Shown here piece after piece: positions 39,301 through 51,300 of a DNA stretch of 64,000 nucleotides; position 1 is the stretch's first letter, and each line of letters begins with the position of its first letter. Made by a program: the position numbers and the translations under genes. Source of the DNA: Stercorarius parasiticus. Taxonomy: Eukaryota > Chordata > Aves > Charadriiformes > Stercorariidae. The DNA lies in assembly GCA_013396915.1 (NCBI GenBank), contig VWZL01000872.1, positions 45,506-109,505 of the forward strand. Direction: 5' to 3'. The notes under the pieces were generated by a model. That model was not told the origin of the DNA and searched no databases. It saw only the letters and a list, made by a program, of their open reading frames with translations.

Positions 39301-42300
39301 CCTTGTGGAAGGTGGGGGTCAGTGGCACAGTGCAGCCCGTGTCGGGTGCTGCCCCCTCCTTCCAGGGAAAAAGTCATCGAATCACAGAGTGGTTTGGGTG
39401 GGAAGGGACCTTAAAGCCCCCCCAGTGCCACCCCCTGCCCTGGGCAGGGACACCTCCCACCAGCCCAGGTTGCTCCAAGCCCCGGCCAACCTGGCCTTGA
39501 ACCCCTCCAGGGATGGGGCAGCCACAGCTTCTCTGGGCATCCTGGGCCAGGGGCTCACCCCCCTCACAGCAAACAATTTCTGCCTCAGATCTCATCTCAA
39601 TCTCCCCTCTGTCAGTGTAAAACCCTTCCCCCTCGTCCCACGGCTCCCCTCCCTGCTCCAGAGTCCCTCCCCAGCTTTCCTGGAGCCCCTTGATGGCCTG
39701 GCAGGGTCTGGAAGGTCTCCCCGGAGCCTTCTCTTCTCCAGGCTGAACCCCCCCAGCTCTCTCAGCCTGTCCTCCCAGCAGAGGGGCTCCAGCCCTCCCA
39801 GCAGCTCCGGGGCCTCCTCTGGCCCCGCTCCAACAGGTCCAAGTCCCATTAATGGCCACTGCCTTGGCACGGAGCTCTGGAATGGCACTCAACTGGCATG
39901 CCCAGTTTCAACACGTAACACCCCATTGTCCTCCATTCTAACAGAACCGTATCACCAAAATTAATCCAGATGAACATACGTTCTGTTGTTAATCCATTAT
40001 TAAAGATGCAATGGAAAAATCTTTCTGTACCCATCCGACTCAGCACACCCAGGTCATGTATCCGTTGTGGCTCTGCAAATCGCCGACTAACTGGTGGGCA
40101 TCTGAAACGCGTGTGCTGCGGGTGCAGCGGGGCAAGCTGTGGTCACCTGGAGCCGCCGGAGCCGGAGCTGGGGCAGGAAGGCGGCATCCATCTGGCGCCT
40201 CTCTAGTGCTAGCTTACAAATACGATTAGCCGTGGGTACTCCAGGCATAACAACAATGGAGCGGAGGATTTTAGGCAGTAAACCATACTTGTAGTGATGG
40301 TGCTGTTTCAGAGGTCGCTTTCACCATGCCCGACCAAGAGAGAAAATGCCTTATTAGATCGGTCTTAAGTTATAGACCCCTTGGATGCTGTAATTTTCTT
40401 TTCCCACAGGACCAAAATGAATAGTATGTTTGTACCAATTTCTTTTCTTTCTGGTGGTTTGAAAGCATATATTGATGCTGTTCCTTGACAATAGGTGAAA
40501 TACGTCCTTCTCCACCAAAGAAACGCTCTTTAAATACCTGTAGGTCTGTTACGCAGGTTCTTTCCCATTTCACGTAGTTTGGTTTCAGAAGCGGTGGTTT
40601 CTTTTCAACCACAGGAATGTTTCTGTGCATTCAAGCTTTTCATCGTATATAGAGAAACATAACTATGGAAGCTGGTGCATCCCCAAGTTTAAAAGCTTCT
40701 GTTTGTCAAGAGTAAATTCTTAAGACACGATCGCTGTCTTTGAAAAGCCAGGTTCTCTCCAGGCGAGACCCGACTTGCTGAAAGATGAGGAAAGGAAGTC
40801 GTTAGCCCACTGAAACCAAACGTGCCGTGTCGCTGGGTCTGCTGGTAGGAACTGTGTTGTTGCAGTTGAAGGTGGTCGGGGGGAAGCTCCCAGGCAAGGA
40901 AATACCCGGGCTGGTTGGAATTAGGGCAACCAGCAACACTCTCCGTTAGGGATGCAGTTGGGGGAACGGACATTACAATTGCAAATGAAATGCATCGTTG
41001 ATACATGTGATGAGTAAACATCGGAAAGTGTGGACTGAATTACGCCTATTTCTTGTTCCTAAGTCATCTGTAATACCTCAGGAAAAAAGACCTGAGTCCA
41101 GGGCCGCGGTGAAACCGAAACTCAAAACTCGGATGCAGAAGTGCTTTTCATGGCGTGCCAAACTGGAGCCCTGGGTGGGTTTGGTGTTTTTTTAATGTTT
41201 TAGCTCCATTTGTTATACCTAGAAGTTTAGCCGTGAATGATGAGCAGTACAGATCACGTCTCGTCTGCCGGGGGATTACGTGTTTCCCACGAGCAGCTAT
41301 GCTTTTCTGACAGCCTTTGCAAACGGCGATAGTTTTATGCAGAACAGCTGACAGGAGCATTCCACGCGCTGCTGCTCCACTTCCAGCAAGTCACTTACTA
41401 TGTTTAGATCTCTTTTATTGTCAAAGGGCAGAACTTAATGGCTTCTGATTGCCTTGCCACAACAATGTTTGTAACTTTGCTAATTATGCAGATTCTGCAT
41501 GTGGACTGTGTAAAGCCAACAGAAACACTTCACAGACAGTCCTTCTACCGCGTAAATCTGATTTATAGAGGCTTAGAAAAAAACCCAGCAGTCTTAGGGC
41601 GTGTTATGCAGTAGGTGAGCCCAATGGCCAGCCCCTCCTAAGTCCTGGGGTCTGATGGTTGGAAGAAGACCCCCATCTTGGCAGCCACAGTTTGGGGCCT
41701 TTCTTGTGCTGTTCTCTACTGGTGGCACAAGCAGCATGGTGGTGGAGGTGGTGGTGGTGGTAGTGGTGGAGGTGGTGCTGGTGGAGGTGGAGGTTGTGCT
41801 GGTGCTGCTGGTTGCGATGGTGCTGGTGGTTGTGCTGGTGGAGGTGGTGCTGGTGGTGGTGGGGATGTCTCTGGTTGGTGTCCCTGGAATGCCATCCACC
41901 TACGCAGGAGGAAGCATGGAGCTGTAGAGTTGTCAGTCATTGTTCACCAGGGACATCTCCTCTCTCTCAGGAGGAAGCGGGCTCGCTGGCTGGGAGCGAG
42001 CTGCTCTTTGGGCCTTGTACCTCTGTGGTGCACCTAAACTATGTCACCTTTAATATCCTGTTTCTCTTTAGTCGAAGGAGAGCCATCGGTGGAGACTTCA
42101 TTTGCACAAAGATGTTGTTAAGTGGCTCTGTAAATCATAATGTGAAAACTAATAAAAATCCAATCTTTTTACAGATGCAAATACTGGCATTATGATGAGA
42201 ACCTGCTCACCTCCAGCGTTGTCATTGTCTTCCATAATGAAGGATGGTCCACGCTCATGAGGACAGTCCACAGTGTCATTAAGAGAACACCAAGGAAATA

Positions 42301-45300
42301 CTTGGCAGAAATTGTGCTCATTGACGATTTTAGCAACAAAGGTATATTTGCAATATTAACAGGCTACTTGCAGAAAAGGAAACTTCATTTGTTTTGGAAG
42401 TAGCTCGCTCTTGATTTATTACCTGCCACGGATTGTGTTGACTCGGCAAGAAAAGTAAATCGCTTCTTCGCAGCCCTGGCAGTTTTCAGGGAAGGGAAAG
42501 CTCTTTTCCGATGGTTTCACAGAGGTGCAGTCGTCGCTGTGGATTCAGCTGTGTGACAGACGGGGTTTGTGGTGAGCTCTCTTCCACAGCTGCCGAGTTT
42601 TATATAGTAGAAAGCTGGGATAACCACTGCCTCGCAGCCCTTGTGAGAAAAAGCAGTTTTAAGAGCGCTGAAGGAGTTTGAGTTCAGTCTGTTAGGAATA
42701 AGTTCTTTCTTTATTCCATATAGGAATCCAAATTATTTTTTCTTTTTTTTTAATACTATAATAAATATGCATCTAAGGTTAGAGAATTCTTCTGATTCAT
42801 TTTCACTGTCTTTTTAATTATTAACATCCTTTTTTTGTATTGAACATCACGTTGATGGGGTTATTGTTTCTTATTGTGGGGAGGGGCTTTTCAGAATTTA
42901 AGTGCATTTTAACTTCTGCCTTTCTTTGAGTCCTGCCTATCAACATTTTCAGAAGTCCGGAGGTTTTTCTCTTCCTTTGCAATATGCATTTGTGGTCTTG
43001 GTTTATAGTCATGGTGTATGTGCTTATGTGTGATTCTTACAAATCTAAACACACACGGACTTTTTTCCTTTGATGGTGGCATCTTCCGTGTTGCTGCAAT
43101 TGGAGGCTGAATACAGAGAAGGACCGAAAGTGCTTTGCTAGAGATATCGGGTGATTTATGTAGAGGAAATCGGTCTGGTTTTAAGCTTTAAACAAATTTC
43201 AAAACGGTGCACCAAAACTGCACGTTCTGCAAGCTTTTACTGCAGCCCGGAGCTCTGAGTGCGCAGGGTGAGAGTCTCTCTCTTCTCCACAGCCAGGGCG
43301 ATGGCTTTGGGGAGCCCGGGCGCGTTTGGGCTGGCCACAGGGCACATCCCCTCCAGCCCCCCGCTCCGGTTTGAGCGTGGCCGGGTTGGGCAGTGGCACG
43401 GAAAGCTCTGAAACTCCCCGCTTTACCCAGCGATCTGGGCTTCTCCCACCTCCAGCTTAACGGGAGGAGCCGTTTTCTGCAGGATTACCCGCTATAAACT
43501 TTAAGCCCAGCTCATCGCATAGTCAGGGTTGCCTTTTTTGAGTATAAATCACTATTAAAAATAATTATTGTACGTTAAATTTTCCAGCGTACCTGTAGGT
43601 AGGGTAGGTATCGTTTTCTGTTTGTTTTTACAGGGGAGGAAAAGTTACCTGTGTAGTAAACCTGCCTCCATCTGGCTGACTCTAATAAAGACGCTGAACA
43701 CTACATTATAGTCCCCTGTATCCCTTTACAGCTTTTGAGAATTTGGCTTAGAGACGCACACACGCTATAAAACAAAAATACCTCCTCTCCTAAGGGATAT
43801 CATTTTAATAACTCAGGCAGCAGACATGTGCTGTGTTTCTCCTTTCCAGCTGGGATCCCAGCTTTCCTCAGAGCTGCTCAAGGACCGAGTTAGCGGCAGA
43901 AAATAGGTGTGACACTGACGCTCGCTGCAAAAACTGCCCGATCTTGTTTTGCTCATGGCTGGACTCAGTACTGGGGTTTCATGTACGCTGTAGCTGACTC
44001 TCTGCTACGCGTATGTGATTTGTGGAATGAATTTGTCTGGCATAACAACTCGTACGACAGTTGCCCACTACATGATGACTGTTAAATAGAGGCAGTCTTT
44101 TTCAAGAAATTTGTTCTGAAATACACAACTTTCCTTACGCTCTCTGCTCGTGTGTGAATAGTGAGCAGATAGAGCTAGCCTGGACCTACCATCCAGCAGA
44201 CCCTCGTCCCTCTATTTCCCACACTTCATTTTCCCAAGTAACTTTTCTTGAATCAGAGGATTGAGCAAAAGGTGCAATTTTCTCACGTGTGAGCGGCTGG
44301 AGAACAAGCCCGGACTGGGACGGCTCTGAACACCTTGCTGCAACTGCGCTGTTTCGCCGCAATATTTCTTCAGACTGCTTCAGGCTATTACTTGGTAAAC
44401 ATAATTAACTTAATTTCAGTAATTCAAGTGAAGAATGGCCGAGAGGGCAGACTCGTGCTCCACCCCTTCTCCCGGAGAGGAGCAGGAGGGAGGAGGGTGG
44501 TACAGCACAAGTGCTCCGAACCGTCGTAGAGCTGCTCTTTGGGTGGATCTTGGCTTTTCCAGCCGGAAAATTGGCCATGCTGGTGGCACAAACACGGGGT
44601 TTTCTCCTCCCCACCTGATTTCAGTCTGCACACCCCCTGTCTGCTTTTCCAGCCTGTAACGAGTGTCTGACCAGTGCGGAGGGACGGAGATGCTGGGCTG
44701 GTGGGTGCTTGCTCACGGCGTGGCTGGCCTTAGGCTTACCAGCCGTGTGACAGTTGCAGTGCTTGGGAAATGTAATTTTCATTATAATTCGTTGTATAGA
44801 GTCAGTCGGGAGCAGTCCTTTTGCTGCACGGGGTTTTTTCCCCCCCAGTTTTTCTGGTGTTTCTTGATGGAATCGGTTTATTTTGCTGTGAGCGCTGGCT
44901 GTGGGGAGGGTACGGCTGTTCTGGACGGGCCATGAGAATTCGTAGCACCGGATTTTCTGAAGCTCCCTCCAGTTGCAGTTGTGTATGTGGGTCCTCGGTG
45001 ACGACTGTTTAGGTTCTGTTTAGGTACCAGCTTTATTTTGGTCGAAGCGCAGAGGTCAGGATCGCATGGGGTGCAGCTCCCTTTGTAGTCCGTGTACCTG
45101 CAAGGAGAGACTGCGAGGGAGATCCCGGCGTCCCACCAGCCTGCAAAGGCTTTTGCATTTACTGATTTTTTCTTTATCACTATCTGTATTTCCCACCGAC
45201 GCAGCAACCCATCAGATAACCAGAGGGGAGGCGTTAATCCCTGCCGGCACTCAGCTGCACCTGCGTTCCTGGAGGCACAGAGCTGCTCTAGGGCTTCTGA

Positions 45301-48300
45301 CACCCGTTTTCTCGTTCCCAAACCAACATCCACGAGTCGAGGGGAAAAACTGCTTTCCTGCTCCTCCTCCCTCCTCGTACTCTGCCGCGCCTCAGGGCTG
45401 TGGGAGAAGGGACGTGTTTTTAAAACCCGTCGATTCGTGCTTTGACCATGCACTGAGACGTGGGAGAAGAACCTGGACGAGGGAAGACCAGATTGGTGCT
45501 TATAGTATTTTGAAGGGTAAAATACACTTTTTTTTTTTTTTTTTTAAACAAGGACCAGAATGCCGCAAGGCTGCTGACAGCTATCGTAAATACACGTTCT
45601 AGGTGAACAAAATTTAACGCTGGCCAAACAGTGTCTCTAACTGTAAAAGTATCAGGATTTTACATACACTCCTGTCATGCAGCCTTTGTAGTATGGGGAG
45701 GAGGGAAAACGCAGTTTTCCTGTGGGAATAGCGCTTGCCGCTGCCCCTGGCATGCTTTCAGGTAACGGACTGCAAAGCCCCGAGACTCGTGCTGCAGAAA
45801 AGCTTCACACCCTCGGTGCGATGGGGTTGCACAGCTCCCCGCGAGCCCGGCGTGGCTGGGCGTTTGGGAACTGAAACGTTTGGCTCCACGGGCAGGAGAG
45901 CTGGAAATAATAGCTTCAGGATTTAAATCCTTCAAACATTCCTGACAGTCCTTCTGTAACATGTACTTGGAATCTGCAGAATAAATAATGGTGTGGTATG
46001 AAGATTCTCTTAGTTCCACTTCAGTATGACCTCATTACTCTGATGAATTTATCCTACAGAAATTTATATCACAGCTATCCTATCAGGTATTCTATAGATC
46101 TTACACGACATGTTGTTCTATGCAGCGCATGTGATGAAATTGCTCTTTCTCTAGTTCCATATTCATTTATCCTTGAGGTTTTCCTAATGCACGAGGATTT
46201 ACAAAAGAAATTGTAAATGCGTGTGGGAAAGGAGAAGAGGATACGTAAAACTTCTAGTTGAGAAAACTTAGTCTGTTATAAAGGTAGAGGAGGGATAATA
46301 AGAGTATTAAAAGATAGTGGTTTCAGAAGAGTGTTCTATGGGAGAATTGCTGAGTTTTCACATTTGGAAACTCTGTTTCCAAAAAACACCATTTCCATTT
46401 CAATTATTTATAGGTAGCTTTTGCTTAAACTAGATTAGATTATTTTTTTCTTTAATACTGTTGGCAAGAATATGAGCCAGTCTGAAATGTTAAGTTGCAG
46501 CAAGCTCCAGACTTGAATTACTTCTATTCGAGGTGCGGAAACTGTTGCTGCTGGGGCAGCCCCATGGCTTGTTGGTGCTGAGTGGGACATCGTCCTTCCT
46601 TGAGCAGGGACATCCTTCTCCTTCCCTCAGCGGGGACATCCTTCTCCTTCCCTGAGCAAGGACATCCTTCTCCTTCCCCAAGCGAGGACATCCTTCTTCC
46701 CTCAGCGGGGACATCCTTCTCCTTCCCTCAGCGAGGACATCCTTCTCCTTCCCTCAGCGGGGACATCCTTCTCCTTCCCCGAGTGAGGACATCCTTCTCC
46801 TTCCCTCAGCGAGGACATCCTTCTCCTTCCCCGAGCGAGGACATCCTTCTCCTTCCCCGAGTGAGGACATCCTTCTCCTTCCCCTGCTGCACATCCCACC
46901 CTGTTACTTTGGTTCCCAACTGAGAGAAACTGAGGCTGTCGGCAATCCTTCCGAGCCTTTCAGTACAAAACCAGGTTTATAATGAACAGCAGCGGCTCGA
47001 TGAGCAGAGCCTTGAACAGCCAAGCGGCCTTCTGCCCTTGTGCGTCCTCAGCAGCAGCATCTGGGCACAGATACCCTCCAACACTGGGCTCCTTTTTTCA
47101 GATTGTGTGCTAGGAGTGGGGGTTCCAGATCAGTTTAGCGGAGCCATGTGCAAATAGAAATCTGTAACCATGTAAGCGTAGCCCATCATGATTCTTAGGC
47201 GGCCACTGGTCCCTTTGCCGACCGAGTCCCTGTGGCTAAAGGTCTCTGTTCACCATGGGGTCCATAATGTGCTCAGCAGCATGATGTTCCACAGCTCGCT
47301 CTGCTGCTATTCTGCCCCTCCACTTACTCTTATTAATGTCATCAGAAGATCAGCATAAGAGCACCCCAACGCCAAGGGGGGAGAGGTCTGGGTGAGGGAG
47401 GGCAATAATTTGAGTGTGGTGGGTTTCTGTCTTGGGTTTCCAGTTTTGATTGACTGACACAAAAAAATGTGAGGCAAAAAGAGAGTGAAGAGAAACGTTT
47501 AACTGCAAAGTCATGCCTTCAGCTGTCCGTGTGCCATGGCCCGATGGGGAAGGACCATGTGTTGAAGCGTCGAAACTTCTCTGCCTGGTTGGAATCCAGG
47601 CAAAGCCCTGAAAGCCACTCTGATCTACTGATGTGAGGGGGAATTGCCCACCCAGGTCCCCCGTGGAGTGGCCGACCACGTCCTCTGCGTCTCTTCAGAT
47701 GTGCCATGGAGTCAGAGAGCTCCCAGTCTTCATCTCCTCACCGTCAGTGGTTGGGAGGGGGCTGCCAGCAGCTGAGATAAAGGATGCGGAGTTGGAAGTA
47801 GAGTTGGATTTGGGTTGTGTTAAGAGCACGAAGCTGTTTGTTGCCAGACCTCACCCAACATCATTTTTTCTCTCTGTTATTTGACAGCACACTTAAAGGA
47901 GAGGCTGGATGAGTACATTAAGCAGTGGAACGGCCTCGTGAAGGTGTTTCGAAACGAGAGGAGGGAAGGTTTAATCCAAGCGAGGAGCATCGGAGCCCAG
48001 AAGGCGAAACTTGGGCAGGTAGGAGCCAGTTCACGCACAAGTCTTTCTTTTTTTTTTTCCTTTTTTGGGGGAAAAGGTGGTGGTGGTTCTATGTCCAAAT
48101 CGACGTGTAGAAATGTGGTATTGTATTATTGATGCTGTTTTACGAAGAAATTAATTTTACTCATTGAAGCTTCATTTTTTTTTCTTTATAATATGAACGT
48201 ATTTCAATGTCAATAAGCTTAATTAAATCATTGTGATCTCATATACAGAAATATAAATGACTTAGGTTTTCTTTTCCTTTTGAAGGTTTTGGTTTACCTT

Positions 48301-51300
48301 GATGCCCATTGTGAGGTGGGAATTAATTGGTATGCGCCACTTATAGCTCCTATATCTAAGGACAGGTAATGTTCTCCCGTTATTTCCAGTGTCTGGCCTC
48401 TTAGGAAGAAAAAGTCACAGTAACATTCTTCACTTTTCAAATTATAGTCAGTATGTTTTATATCTCTATCGATATATAGCTATATCAAACTGTATCAATA
48501 TTTGCTGTATGATGATTTTATTGTCTCCCAGGGTAAAAGCAATGTAAGGAGGAAGGAGAATGGTCGGCTGAATAAATCTAGGGCAGTTTATTTCAATAGG
48601 CATACGGAATATTTTGCTTAGTGTAGACTGAATGTAAGGCAGCTCTTGTCTTTTGCAACAATCTGAGGGGCTGTTGTAAGAATGTTCTGTTCTAGATGAA
48701 TAAGGGGCCTGATTAAAGAAAATAGCTGAACAAAACGGTGATTTTTGGGAGAGGAAAAGTAGCAGGAAGTGTTTTGGTTTAAGAGAGAGTTAAAGCCCCC
48801 GGGATCTCAGGAGTTTTGTAACGTTCCCACCCTTGGCCTTGCCGCACGGCGTCCCGGGGGCCGTGCTGGAGGTGCTGGTCTGGGGGACGGGCAGAGGGGG
48901 AGCCCCGGGGGCCGTGGGGCCTCCCCGGCTCTAAGGGCTGCTGAGCCCTGTGCTCCGAGCTGGGGGGGGTGTCGAGGAAACCATGTGCTGGTTTGAACTC
49001 TTTAATCCCATAGAACAACTGCTTAATCCTAAAAACTATTTGCTAACCTGACGTACTACCGGGACTTCCCTCAAGAGGTTCTTTCTGTGTGTTCTAAAGG
49101 CTGTAACTCAGCTTAAAGACTGTATTTGTCCCTGCTGCCCCCGCAGTCCCGAAAAACCAGCACGGCATTAGCGTTCCTTTGCCCCCCACAGATTCCTCCA
49201 TCTCATAGGACTTGACTTAAAGATGGAGATGCTCCACGTTTGGTCACCGGGAAGCCCATTTGGAAAATGTGGGGAGAATAACGAGATAAAGTCTTTTCCT
49301 TGGCTAATATTGTATGTGATAGATCACAACGGGGAGCATATTGCAAATCAAACAGGAAAACTTCTGCTGAAGCCCATTGCCAGGAGAGCACCAGCAACGT
49401 TTTGTACCCGGAGAGGCTGGACTTGGGCAGCTGAATAGGACAGAACAGTGAAAATCCAGTAAAAGCTCAGAGCTTACCTTACTTGTTGACAGCTGAGATC
49501 TGATATGAACAGAAATTAGGGGAAATAATAATAATAATGAGGAACCCCGGCCCTCTACAGGCTCCTCTGTTGCCTCCGGCAGCGTGTTATTAGAAGACCG
49601 ATGTCAAGAAGTGCACGTAAAGGAACAAGTATTGAGAAACGAATTGATATATTAGCATTTCAGTCCTAACTTTTCTGCTTTCAGAACCTCTTAAAACGAC
49701 ATAAAGGAAGGACTGTCTCTTTTCTCTTCTAATGAGGCTTCATTCTTTAATAATATGGTTACAAGTGACTTTTCATATACGCTGCTCTGTAAGGTGAATG
49801 ATTGATGGTGTGAATTTCAGATTAGACAGATTACTCTTCTGAAATTGTATTTTGCTCTTTCTTTCCCTTCTATAAATGTTTCAGAACTACATGTACTGTA
49901 CCTCTAATAGATTACATAGATGGGAATGATTATTCCATTGAGCCACAACAAGGTGGGGATGAAGATGGTTTTGCCAGAGGGGCCTGGGACTGGAGTTTGC
50001 TGTGGAAACGCATTCCGTTAAGCCACAAGGAAAAGTCCAAACGAAACCATAAAACTGAGCCTTATCGGTAAAGAGAGCTGTTTACCTACTGTGAACCGTA
50101 ACGAATAATTGTCTAAACCCTCTCGTTTTTCCCTCCCCGCCTCTTTTCCCTGCGGCCGGTGCCCGCGTGCCGCCGGGTCCTTGCCCGTAACCGCGTCCTC
50201 GCTGCCACCGTGCCGCCCGGCAGAACCACATGCACCGTCCCGCTCATAGATGTCATAGAGGGACACACTTTTAAGATTGTGCCGCAAGGGGGTGGTGACG
50301 AAGACGGGTTTGCTAGAGGAGCGTGGGATTGGAGCATGCTATGGAAGAGGGTTCCCCTGACCAAGCGAGAGAAGCAAAGCAGAAAGACAAAAACTGAACC
50401 CTATCGGTAATCACTAAGTCACTTACCCCTTTCTCCTCTGCCGGGGCCCATGTTGAGCCACTAAAACTTGCATGTGCTCTTCGCCTGAAAAACCTCCCTG
50501 TTTCTAACCGCCCCAGCTGCTTCGTTTCACCCGACCCTTTGCCAGCGCTGCCTCTGTGCTCACACCACCTTTGCCGCCTTGCGCTTTCTCTCCGCTCCTG
50601 CTCTTGGGCGCTTAGAGGGCTGCGCAGGGGAGCGATTTTGTCCGGCAAAATAAAACACTCCATGACTTGGTTCCCAGGGAGAAATTCTGTTTAGCTCTGA
50701 TACTTCTTTAAAAGTAGCGTTGGAAACAACAGTGCTTATTTAACCGTTTGAGTTGAGATAACGAGCATGCTGCGAGTATTTATAACAGCCCGTAACGCAT
50801 AAAACCTGTAGCCCGCGGCCGTGGCTTGGTGCATGCATACAGCTCCTGGGTTGTGCATGGGCATCCCAAAAAACCCCCTTTGTCATCTCTCTCCCACTTG
50901 CTTCATAATAGATCACATCTGAGAGAGAAGCAGACGATTTAAGAATCTGGGCTAGGTATTTTCTAAGGTCGCAGTATGCGTAGGGGTTTTAATTTAATAC
51001 ACATCGCATGAAAAACTAAGAGGAAAAAAAAAAAGCCACCTTAGTTTCTGGGGAAAAAAAGGAACCCCCACCACTGTGCTGTAACTCCGGTAACTTCCAC
51101 ACAAGTCCCACCTTTTTCTTTCGCTTCGGGGCGGGGGGGGAATGTTTTCTTCCCAGCAAGGAGAAGCTGGCTGGAGACCCCGCGCGGGAGGGAGGGTTTC
51201 TGGATGGCTTTTCAAGGCCGGGGGACTGTGGTTCTGCTGTTTTTTATTACTTTCCCCTTCACACTTAACTAATCGCGTTACTGCATTTGAAAGCAATCCT

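Larger units (their letters stand above)
24393..42174 (+). other. GALNT7: GALNT7 intron 2 (17.8 kb)
   Basis: It runs from the GTAAGC donor to the CTTTTTACAG acceptor. It contains CR1 pieces near 25552, 27065, 30109, 30619, 30930, 34847, 37105 and 39374, an AT-rich palindromic patch at 26150-26206 and a GGT-rich repeat at 41737-41868. I see nothing recognisable in the remaining unique sequence, for example 27700-30100, 31250-34840 and 35360-37090. Confidence 0.9.

Noticed and set aside
39263..39964. 233-residue plus-strand frame, the second longest in the window
   Set aside because: Most of it is CR1 read in antisense. The CR1 complement has few stops, and similar frames appear at every copy.
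41594..41899. Thr/Ser-rich minus-strand frame resembling a mucin, tempting beside a GalNAc-transferase gene
   Set aside because: It is only the complement of the GGT-type trinucleotide repeat. It has no signal peptide, conserved domain or splice support.
46582..46923. 113-residue frame of repeated [13 protein letters not shown] units
   Set aside because: An artefact of the 26-bp minisatellite.
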